Positions 19,601 to 31,600 of a stretch of 64,000 nt of DNA are shown here, in pieces (the first letter of the stretch is position 1; each line of letters opens with the position of its first letter). This DNA comes from JANOAR01 sp031411235 (GTDB lineage Bacteria; Verrucomicrobiota; Verrucomicrobiia; Verrucomicrobiales; Verrucomicrobiaceae). The notes beneath the pieces are model-generated. The model did no database searches. It was not told where the DNA came from and worked only from the letters and a program-made list of their open reading frames with translations. The stretch spans positions 7,834 to 71,833 of the forward strand of contig JANOAR010000253.1 in the NCBI GenBank assembly GCA_031411235.1. The letters run 5' to 3'. A program made the position numbers and the translations under genes.

Positions 19601-22600
19601 AGGGATAGGTGCTGCTGTCGTAGAGCACGGAGAAATTGGACACGCCTGCATTGGCAACGGTGAAGCTGAGGGCTTGGCTGGCGGTTAGATTCACGGCGCT
19701 GGCCAGGGGAAGGCTCCAGTCGAGCTGGTAGGTGGAATTGGCGGCGGGTGCGTTGAAGGCAACATAGACCATCTCGGGTGAGATGGCTTCCACGTTGTTG
19801 GTGAAGTTGAGAGTGAAGCCATTGCTATCGAGTGAGGTCAGTGTCGCCTCGGCGACGAGCGCAGTGCCGACGAGTGAGGTGTGGAGGCTCGCCGATTTGT
19901 AGCGGCTTTGCACGACGCTGGGGTTCAATCCCGTCTCGTCGGCGAGAGCCATGGTGCCTTGAGTGGTGCCGTCCGCCATGCCCCAGCAGGGCCGGTTTTG
20001 GGTGAGCACTGGTTGGTTGGCACCGGTGATGCCAGCACTGTCGAGAATGAGTGCCTTGGGCAGGAAGCCGGTGCCAGTAACGGCTTGGCTACCCGTCGTG
20101 GCGATCTTGTTGAAGCTACCGACCTTGCTGCCGATTCCCTTTAACGCCAGCGAGACGACGGGCAGCGCACCCGTGCCATTGACATCGTAGTTGAGGGTGA
20201 AGCCTGCGGCATCCATGGAGACGAACGCGGCCTTCGTGATGGGTTCTGCGACGGATGTGCCGGCGTTGCCGATCAAGGCTCGATTGGTGCGCTGGGAGCG
20301 CGCGGATTGGCTTGGCGACACGCCGTTGGTGGAGAAGAACGCGTTCGCCCACTGCTCGCCTGCTGAATTCATGACACCCGACCAGAAGGCTGAATGGGTC
20401 GCATTCGCAGGGGCAGTGGTGCTGACGTTGCTCGCCGCCATGTGGAATACCAAGTCGGGCTTGAAGCCGACGCTGCTCACCACGGCATTGCCCGTGGAGG
20501 CTGGCGAGGTCCAATTGACCACCTTCCCCGAGACATCCGCGCCGCCGATGATGATGTACTGCACGATGTAGCTGGTGGCAGTATTGGTCGTCCAGTTGAG
20601 CGTCACGCTGCTGCTCGTCCACGAGGAGAAGTCAGCCTCGGCCAAGGTGGTGAGATCGTAATGGCCGATGGTCAGTGCTTTGTTGGCGAAGCGACGGCTG
20701 CTCTTCGCAGTCGCCACGCCGTTCTGGCTGGCAGTGGAAAATGAGTAGCTGGTGGTGCCGTCGGAGAAGCCTTGGGCAAAGTGCTGGTGCGCATCTGTAG
20801 TGCCATCGACAGTCTGGCCAACAGTTCTAAAGATGATGGCTTTGGGCGCTACTCCCAAGCTATGCGTGATAATCTGCGTGCCCGTGCCAGAGCGGATGGC
20901 GAAGCTGCCGACCTTGTACTGTGCGCTGCTGCCGCCACTAATGAGCGTGGCTACGGGCGTGGATATCGTGGCGATGGTGGTGCCGCCGTTTTTCACCGTG
21001 GCGGGGATGGAGGGTGTGCCGGAAAGCGTGCCAGAGGGAACGCTCACATAATTGGTGGCGGAAAGTACGCCACCCGCAGGCATGGAGAATGCCTCGGCAA
21101 AGGTGGGCGTTTGCGTCCACGTCGCTGTGAGAGCCGGGGCGAGTAAGGATGTCATCGAAGTGGTGGCGTCGGCGCTGTTCACCGGATCCACGCGAGCAAG
21201 GTCGCCGGTGGTGTCGTTATCGCTGCCATCGGTATCGAGGTAGAGTTGCTTGAAGAGGCTGGGGGCAGTGATGAGGGCGGTGTCCGAGCAGGTGTCGCCG
21301 AAGACGAGATCCACATGGGTGCCAGTGATGGTGTTGCCGGGCTGGACAATGAGTGTGCCATCATTCGGCGTGGTGCCGAGGGTGGTGGAAGAGGGCAGTG
21401 CGGTGGTGTTGCGGAAGATGCCAGTGTTCACGCCCGTTTCGGTGAGGGTGATGGTTTCCACATCGCTGGTGGCGCTGTTGGAAACATTGGCCACCATGGT
21501 CTGTGCCGTGGTGGTGCTGGTGTTGGCATCGGCATCGGTGACGGTGACATAGATGCCATCGCCCTGTTGGAAATTGACCTCAGTGCCGGAGCTGTTGGTG
21601 AGGAGGAGCGTGCCCACCGTGGCACCGCTGCCATTGGCGGGCACGCTGAGAATGTCCTTCGCACACAAGCCGTTGAACCCAGGAACGCAGACCATGTTGA
21701 TGATGGTGCCGGAGGCGATGATGGTGGCACGGTACTTGATCACGGTGGACCCGCGCGCCAGGATCATCGGGATGAGCAGGCCGCTTTCATCCATCGGGTA
21801 GGCCGTGGAGCCTGAGTCTGGGATCGCAGCGCCGTCACGGGTGGTAGAACCGGAGATATAAGACAACTGCGCACTAGGAAACGTGTCCAGGATGTTCACC
21901 AACAACAACGAGAAGAGCGACTTGTTCTCAAGCGTCAGCGTGTATTCCACCACATCGCCCACACTTGGACCGGGGGAGGCATTGTCCACGACCAGCGTGG
22001 AGACCTTGCTCAGCACGGGCACCGGCAAGTTGGGCAAGGAATTGCCCAGGTCGAGATAAGGCCTACCTGGGCCTGCGGTTGCAGGGTCCTGGCCCCACGC
22101 GCCGATGATCGACGTGCCGTCGAGCGTGTAGAGGCGCATTGCCGACTGGTCCTTGTCGGGGTCGAAGATGCGGCTGGTGGCCAGCGGGGCGACGTTCAAA
22201 GCCACGTCATACTTTTGCCCGTTGGGGTCGGTGAGCGCGCCATTGTGGTCGCCGTTGTAGTCCACATAGATCGTAGTGGCCCGCGTGGAGGTGACCCACA
22301 CCGGACTGCCGTTCTGGGTGCCGTCATCACTGCCCGCACCCCAGCCGACGACGATCTCGGTGGTGAGCAAATCCGTCGCCTGCAGGCCATAGCCCCAGTC
22401 GTGAACGTTATTAGCCCTGGGGGCTGCTCCCACCGTGGCAATGCCCCAGAATGGCTTGGCCCCCACGCTGGTGAAGGTTGCCGCCGAGTCCTTCGCCATG
22501 AGGAACCGATAGCTGCTCTTGGCCGCGATCGCGAACGACCCCGAGCCGGTGCGGGTCAGGTAGTTGACCGTGATGGCGCTGGTGTCCGGGTTGTAGAGGA

Positions 22601-25600
22601 ACGTGTAGGATTCCTCGCCGTTCGACGCCGTGCCTACCGGTGCCGTATAGTCGTTCGACCATTTTTCGCGCGGCAGCACGTAGGCTCCCCGCGTCTCATA
22701 ATTCGCGTTGATGTCGCCATAGAACTCAATGACCTGCACTGGCTTGGAACTCGTGATGGTGGCACCCTTTTTGATGCCGGAGTTGACCAGATAAGACTCG
22801 CCTTGTTGGAGAACCACTGTGCTGTCCACCGAGCCGTTGCCATCCTTGTCAATCTGCACCGACGTGGATTTCTCCGAGGCCATGATGTAGGCCGCGCAGT
22901 GCTCGAACATCGAGCTGGTGAGCGGCGCGGGGAAGATAACATCCTCGCCCACGGGCAGCACAAAGGTCTTGCCCCAGTCCGCCACGGCGCGCACCTCCAC
23001 GCAGTTGGCCAGCAGCGGCCCCGGCGTGGTGAACCATGCGGCGCGGGTCATGAGGATGGCGTTGGTGGAGCCCACGCGGTCCCGGCCATCATAGAGAATC
23101 GTGGTGGCGATGCGGGGCAGCGGCACGTTGTTTCGTAACGTTATGACGGAGCCCGCGCTAAACGAGGCAGGATCGCTGGCGTAGCCCGGTGGCTTGCCAT
23201 TAGCGTCATTGCCGTCGCCCCAGATCTGCGTGGTGCATTGCACCGGGTTTTTGAGATCCACCTCATAGCCATCCTCCCATTGGTCGAACACGAGCTTCGT
23301 CCCTGCGATGGCCACGGTCATGCTGATGACCGAGTCGGTGATCGTATTCGTGTCTGCGGCCAGCACCAGGTAGTCTTGCCGAATCTGCTCCTCCGGCTGA
23401 GGCACATACCATTCTTGGACGAGCGGCAGCGGCGACGTGACCAAGCACGGCGGACCGGTGACCGTCACAACATAATCCTCGATTTCACCGGTTGCGCCGC
23501 TGCTGGTGGGCGTGGTGGCGGCATTATCGGAGAAGCGGAAACGCGCACCGCGCAGCGTGCCAAGGCTCGCTGCCGCAGGCACGGTGAAGGTGACGTTGAC
23601 CGTCTGCTGCGCTGCATTCGCGGGCACCACCGCATTATAAATGCGCTCGCCACCGCTGGCGACGGCGGTGTTGTTAAACGTGCCGTCGTTGTTGAAGTCG
23701 ATCCAGCCCTGGAGGTAACGGCCTGCGGTGTTGTTGTTGAACACGCTCACCGGAATCGTCACGCTCGCGCTTAGGGCAATGCTGGCGGGCATGGTCACGC
23801 CGTCTTCATCATCGCTGCCGATGGTGTCATCACGGGTCGCTGAGGTGTTCGGTGTGACGCTGGCTTCAACATCGACCGTGGCACCGAGGCGGAGGTTGCT
23901 GTCTCTAATGCTGCTGGTCGTGGTGGTCAGCGCGCCGCTGCCGTTCCAGTCACCGAAGTCGGAGATGCTGACAACATTGACCGTGATGGCATAATCCTCG
24001 ACCTCGCCGCGGAGCGTGGAAGCGCCGCTGAAGGTCGGCGCGGTGCTGCCTTCGACAAATCGAATACGCAGGTAGCGGGTGCCCTCGGAGCCGGCGGGCG
24101 GCGTCAATGCGAAGGTGCGGGTGCCGGAGCTGGTGACGGATTGCACGGTCTGGGTTTCCCCTGTGTCCACCACGTCATTGTCACCATTCCAATCCACAAA
24201 GACGTTGAGGCGCGAGGTGACGACGGTACCACCGATGGTGACGGGAATGCTAAATGTGGTAGCGCTGCCCACGGTGAAGGAGGGCATGGTCACGTCTTCG
24301 TCATCCCTGCCTGTGGTGTCATCAACCGTGGCATTGCCGGTGCTGGGATTGGCTGCCTCGGCATCGGTGGCGCTGGTGCCTATCTTGATGCTGGTGCTGG
24401 CAATCTGGCTGGCCAAGGCAAACGAGGGGTAGTCGCCATAGTCCAGGTACGGCGCGGTGAGGCCGATGTCGATGGTGTTCTCGATGTTGGCCGTGCCCGC
24501 CGCTCCTGGCTCGCTGCCGGCAGCGAGAGTGAAGACCACGCTGTTGACCGCCGTGCCCGCACCACCCGGCTGGCTGGTGCCATTGTTGTCGTTGTCGATA
24601 CCGGTGTCCGTGCTCGTCGAAACGGGCGACGCCAGCGGGTAGGTCGCATTGGGCGTGACCTGAATGTAGTAGCTGCCGGCCTGATAGACGGTGAAGCCGT
24701 AAGCCCCGCTGCCATTGGTCGTGGTGGTGGCCGTCACCACATCATCCGCGTTGTAGGCGATGCTGTCGGCACCGCGTGTCATGAGCTTCACGGTCAGGCT
24801 GCTGATGCCTGTCTCGCTGGTGGCGCTGCCGTCGCGGTTGGCGTCATTCCACACCAGATTGCCCACCGTGAAAGCGGTGAACAGGCCGAAGTCCACGGTC
24901 AGGTTCGTGTTCGCATCCGTGTCGCCGTCGGTGATGGATTCCGCCCCGGAGGTGAGATTGATGATGGGGCTGAACACGGCGGTGGTGGCACCACCGGGCT
25001 GCGAGCCGTCGTTGTTGTTGTCCACGTTATTGTCCGTGGTGACAGGCGTGCCGGAGGTCAGCGGGTAGCCCGCAGGCGGGGTGACTTTAACGAAGTAATT
25101 GCCCGCAACGAGGTTGGCGAAGCTGTAAGCGCCGGTCAAGCTGGTGGTGGTGCTGGCGATCAGCACGTCATCGGCGGTGTTCACCAAACTGTCTGCGCCG
25201 GGCTGATAGAGCTGCACCGTCGCACCGCTGATGCCGACTTCTGCCGCGTCCTTGATGCCGTTGTTGTTGGTGTCGTCCCAGACCAAGTTGCCAATGCGCA
25301 GGTTGCCCTGTTCAAAATCCTGGCCGGTGAGGGTTTGATTCGCCGTGATCGTGACAATGATGCTGTTGGGATTCCCGCCATCGGCATCATTGAAAGTGAA
25401 GTAGCCGGATTGAACACCGTAACTGATCGCATGGACGCCCGGCAGTTTGCCACTGAACAAATAAGCGCCGGTGGCATCCGTCAGCGTCGTGCTGGTGGTG
25501 TCATCAGCGTTGTTCAAGACCCCGTCTGCACCGGCATGGACGAGCGTCACGGTGAGATTTGCAACGCCCGTCTCGCCGGCTTGCGCGATCCCATCGCCAT

Positions 25601-28600
25601 TGCCGTTGACCACACGCCCGGCAATGCTGCTGGGCATCTGCCGATAGCCGAAATTCTTGCCGGTCACGGCGGCCGTCAGACTGGCGATGACATTCTGGTC
25701 GTCCAGCGTCGCATCGGGGTCGCCCGTTTGCAGATAGCCCAGCGCCTTGATGCCTGCTGACAGCACCACCAGCGTCACCCGCGATCCTGTCGGCACCCCG
25801 CTGAAGGCGTAGTTGCCGCTGGCATCGCTCGTTGCAGTCATGGTGTCATCAATGATGCCGTCCGCATTCAGATCAATCCGCGCCTCCACCTGCACGGTGC
25901 TGACGCCTGGCTCCGTGCCATCAATCACGCCGTTGCCCGCGACACCGCCGCTCTGACCGCCGTCATTCCAGACCTTGCCGCTGACGGCAAACGCTGTCGG
26001 CACCGGGCGATACCCGAAGTGCAAAGTCAGCACGGTGGAACCGCTCGTCACGGTGCCGTTGCCATTGCCATCCAGCGGTGCCGTGGGATCGACGGTGGGT
26101 GTCGTGTTGAAGCTCGAAGGCAACGAATTCGACCTTACTTTGAGAGTGTAAGTTCCATCGGCCAGTCCATCAAAGCGATAGCTGCCATTAGCACCGGTGA
26201 TACGCGAATCAAGGAACGTCGTGCCGGCTGAATCGTAGCGTTCCACCAGCACATTGGCGATGCCCTGTTCGCTGGCGGCTTGGGTTGTGCTGCCGTCCGC
26301 ATCATTAAAGACCGTGCCGCCCAAAACCCCGATGTAACTGCGACCAAAATTGAGGTGCTCCATCTCCAATCCGCCGCTCACAGTGACGCTGTAGCTCGGC
26401 ACCGTGGTGAGCCGCGTCATGCCCGTTGGGAAATCGGGATCGGCTGAATTAAAGGTCACACTGTAAGTTCCAGCCGAAACCAAAAACTTATACTCTCCCG
26501 AGGAATCAGTGACCGTCTGACGGTTCACCGCAGCTCCCACCAAGTTTGTGCCTGTCAGAGTCACCGTGATGTTGGGCAGGCCCGCCTCATAGCTGCTCAT
26601 CAACCCATCGGAATTCGCATCATAAAACACGTCGCCTTCGATGACCGCACCCTCTACAAATCCATAGTCGATGCCCGTCCTGGCCTGGGCCGCCGCGAGT
26701 GTCACGGCCTGGGCTTCGCCCACGGTGGGGAGCATGGTGCCGAACAGCCCCGCGTTGGGACTGCCAGCGGGCGCGGGCGTGTGTTGTTCCTCCACCTTCA
26801 CCACGTAGTTGCCAGGAAAAAGGTTGTTGAAGGCGTAGAGCCCGCTGGCGTTGGCCACAGCAAAGGCCAGGACGCGCTCGGTGGCGTCAGGCGCGCCGTT
26901 GCCATTGGCGTCTTCAAGGAGGGCCGCCACGCCTGCCGGCACGCCAGGCTCATCGTCAGCAGTATTCAGGACGTTGTCCGCTCCATCTGCGTCCTGCACT
27001 TGATCCAGATTCGTGTCGTAGAAGATCGTGCCGGCTATGGAGCCGCTGTAGTTGTAGCCGAAGTCCACATTCGTGGCGCTCTGCAACGCCACCAGCGTGA
27101 TGGCGCGAACCCCCGTGGTCAAATTGGCCCCGCCGCTGACCAGCCGCAGGCCAGTCGCCGGCAGGGTGGATGTCACCACCTGCACCAGGTATTTCCCGGC
27201 AAAGAGGCCGCCCATGCGATAGACACCCGTTGCATCCGTGACTGCGGTGCGTAGCAGCAGATCCGTCACCTCCAAGGTGCCATTGTTGTTGAGATCCTTG
27301 TAGAGCTGAAGCGTGATGTTCGGTAGCCGCACCTCCGTGGCATCCATGATCCCATCCTCATTAATATCGAGCCAGACCGTGTCACCAAGGGAAGCGGCGA
27401 CATTGCTGGGAGCAGGCGGCAAAAGGCCAAAGTCAGCATCGTTGATCAATGCCCCGTTAGAACCCAGCGTACGCTGCAAAGAGGTCGCTGTCGTCGCCAC
27501 CCAGTCGGAGGGCAGCGTGCTGAGATCCACACTCACCGTCCATGGCAGCCCACCATTGGAAGTCAGGCCGAAGACCCGGTAAATGCCGTAGCCGTTGCTG
27601 AGCGCAGACCGGGTGAGGATGCCGTTGGTGACCGTGACTCTGACGTTGGCCAGCCCAGGCTCACTGGCATCCTGCACGCCATTACCATTGATGTCGGCGA
27701 AGACACTGTCGCCAATGCTGCCCGTGAGCGCCGTCTGCACCAGCGTGCTGTTGGTGGCGGCGATGACGATCGGATTGATCGCGCTGGCGATGCCTTCGTA
27801 GTCCGTGTAGCCAGAAAATGAAGCGGTGAGCGACCCTTCCAGAGTGGCGATTGCCGTGGCCGGGTCAATGCTCCAGACGCCATTGTTGGTGCTGGCAGCG
27901 CCACCATCACCCGTGGTGGCACGCAAAGTGCCAGCGGCGTCAAAACTAAGGCCCTCGACGTTATTGATGCCCGCGCCGTCGGAAGCCGCGATGATACGGC
28001 CCGCGTCGGTGACAGCGCCCGTGGTGGGGTTGATGAGAACCAGGCGGTCCTGGTCACTGATGCCAGTCGTGGAGTCATTGGCGATCGTATACAAGTCCCC
28101 GGAGAGAGGACTGAAGCTGATGTCATCGACATCATACAGGGCGGTGGGCAAGGTGTTGGTTGCCACGACGACGTAATCCACGCCGACTCCGAATGCGTCC
28201 GTGATGTGAACTCCGGTGTCAGGATCAATCTTGAAGAGCACATCCAGGAGCGTGTTTCCAACCGTCGTATCTTCACGGCGATGAATCGCATACAACTCAC
28301 CGGACGCGGGATCGAAGCTCATGCCCTTGATGTCGAGAACGGTGAGATTGCCAAGTGCTCCCTTGAGAGGATTCACCGCAGTGACCGCGCGCGCCATGGC
28401 GCTGAAGGCTCCGGTGGTGGTGTTCAAAGTGCCGAGCACGTCCGCACCTGAGCCAGCGCCACTGTCACGCTCCACGCCGTACAGGCGTGTGCCATCCAGG
28501 CTGAGCGTGAGCGCGCGCATGAAGCTGGTGCCAGTCGCGCCAATGTCGGTGGCCAGGCCGTTCTTCGCCGACAGCAGCCGGTCGCTTGCCGTGCCGCTGG

Positions 28601-31600
28601 TTTTGTTGGCCACCACATAACTGCCGCGAAACTCATTGGTCTGGATCGAGCCGAGGTTATCGACGCTGTTCAAGGCGGTGGCGTTGCTCACGGTGGCGGT
28701 GAGCGTCAGTGGCCGGGTGGTCAGGACGCTGTTGGAAGTAGCCGCCGGGAAGAGATTGCCCCCCGAGTTGAACGTCGCACTGGCGAACGTGACCGCCCCA
28801 GGGTTCGTCCCCGCACTGATCGTATAAGTCCAGGTGAAGGCCAGCGATCCTCCGGCAGGCACATTGCCCGAGGCTGGCGACGGGCCGCTGACCAGTGCGG
28901 CGCTGGCACCGTTCGTGGTCAATACCGTCAAGGCCGGAGCCGGGACACCGTTGACCGCCGTGGCACTGGAAGCCACGGTCATCGTGACCGTAGCCAGGCC
29001 GCCGTGAACGACCAGGTTGGGGCGGGCACTGATGTCAATAGATAACTCGGAAATGACCGAGGGACTAAACTCAAGCAAGGCACCACCATTCTTTACCCTC
29101 GCTGGCACACTGGTAATGCTGCTCCAGGTGTTGCCTTGGATGCCATAGCGGAATGCATCTGTGCTGTCGTCTCCGCGCAACGCATACAAAGAAGCCCCTC
29201 CAAACACCAGTCCACCTCCTTGTCTCACTCTGCCGGGCGTGCTGGCCATCTTTGTCCAAGCATTGGACGTGATGTTGTAACGATAGAATGAGGTTTTGTC
29301 GTTGCCTGCCAAGGCATACAGGTAGGTGCCATCAAAGCTGAGTGATCCCCCATCCTTGACGTTCTCAGGCAGAAGGGCCAGCGATGTCCAGGTGTTAGCG
29401 GCGATGTTATAACGGTAGAAGTTTTTTTGCCCGCTTCCGCGCAAGGCATAGAGAGAACTGCCGACACTTGTCAGCGCCCCGCCATACCCCACGTTTTGAG
29501 GTGTCAAGGCAAGTGTTGTCCAGGTGTCGGCGCTGATGTTGTAACGATAGAAATCTGTCTTGTTGTTACCACGCAGGCCGTAGATCGACGAGCCATTAAA
29601 CGCTAATGAGGCTCCGCCACCCGCACTGCCTGGCAGGTTCGCCTTGGTTGACCAGGTGTTGGTGGATGGTGCATAACTCCAAAAGGTGGTCGTATTATTT
29701 CCACGCAGCGCATAAATATTGGTGCCGTCCGCCACGAGACACCCGCCAGTGCTGACCGTGCTGGGAGTATTGGCCAGCGTTTGCCAGGCGAGCGTGTTCG
29801 AACTATACCGCCAGAAGTTCGTCGTGCCATCACCGCCCAATGCATAAAGGGTAAGGTTCTGCGAATTCGTTCCCGCCAGCGCTGGCACCGTGGAGCCGAG
29901 ATTCCACGTCACGCGCTGCCCCGTGCCGGTGCTGGAGACCTGCAAGGAGCCGGAGGTTGCATCGGCAAACGCAGCCGAAGCTGAAGAGGCACCGCCGGAG
30001 AAGGAAACTTCACCCACGCCAGTGCCTGCATCGACCTGGTAGCTCCAGGTGAAGGTTGTGGTGCCACCGGCGGCAATGCTTGCCGTGGCGGGCGTCGGTC
30101 CACTGATCAAGCTGGCAGAAGCTGAACCGGCGGTGTTCGCGGTCAACGCCGTAGGAGCCACCGTCGCAAGCGCGGTATCGCTGCCCACGGTTAGGGTGAC
30201 GGTGACGAGATCGCCATTGCGCCTCAGAGTGTTGGAGACTGCCAAAGCCGTGGTGGTGATCGGCGTGGCAGCCGTCGCCCGCAGGGCGCTCCAGTAGTAA
30301 GACGTGCCGCTGGTATTGGCCCGTGCATCGGTTCCCACCTGGAAGCCGGTGGACAGGAACTGCTGCAACACATTGGTCGGGCTCAGTTGCGCCGCAGCAA
30401 CCAGGGTCATGTCCGTGGTCAGGGAGGCACCGCGCATGACCAGGGGCTGGCTGAGGGCTCCACGCACAAACAGGAACTCGGGTTGGTAACCCACGCTGGT
30501 GATGTTGCGATTGTCCACGCCGTCACCCGTGTATAAGCCGGAAGTCGCAGCGCCCGGGAGATTGCGCCAGGCGACGTAATGGTAAACCGTGCCGCTGGTG
30601 TTGGAGTTGGCATGGCTGCCCACAGTGAAGCCATTGCCATCCAACGAAGTCAGCAAATTGGTAACACTGGTGCCCGCTGTCACGAGAAAGGCTTCACTAT
30701 CCGCCATGGCGGCACACTTGAAGCTGCTCTCCAAGTTAGTGGCGGGCAGCACGATCACTGCATCCGGTGCCAGACCGAGGCCGGTGATCGGGTTGGCTGC
30801 GGCACCAGTGCCCGTGTAACTGCCTACCGCGAGAGCGCGCGAGGCTGCCTTGAAGGCCACCCAGTCATAACGCGTGCCATTGCCATTCACGGTCGAATCG
30901 GTGCCCAACTGGAAACCGTTGCTGAGCAATGCCTGGATGCGATTGGAGGCCAGCGCCGCTGCATCCACCCGTTTGGAATTGGTGCCCGTCATGGTCGCGG
31001 TGCGAATCACTGGTGCCGTCGCATTGTAGCCTTTGATGAACACCACATCAGGCTGGAAAGCTAAACCGGTGATGTTGCGGCTGGCCGTCGCATTACCGGT
31101 GTAAGTGCCGGTCGCCATTTGCAGCGCCCCATGGCCCGCGATGCCACCCACTGCAGACTGCGGCACAAAGGTGGTCACCGTGCCGCCTTGCCCGGCGCTG
31201 ACATAACTCGTTCCCGCAGGCAGGGCGTCCGTCACATTCAAATTAATCAACGCATTCGCACCTGGGTAATTCGGTGTCAGTGTGTAGGTGATTTGTGACC
31301 CACTCTGTGCCGTGGTGCGATTGGCCGTCTTGGTCAGCAGGCGGACGAACGGCAAATCAATGGAAGGAAGGTTGTCAGAAGGAGCCACCTTCACCGCAAG
31401 CAACCGGCTCAGCGGCTGATACCCGGCAGGCACCTGGGCGACGTTTGAATCAAACGTCACCAGATAGTCACCCGCTCCGACATTGTTGAAGACGTAAATG
31501 CCTGATGAATTGCAGACGCTGGAAGCCAGCAACTCGGTCGTTTCAGCAATGCCATTGGCATTGTAATCAGCATACAGCTTCACCGGCAGTCCAATCACTG

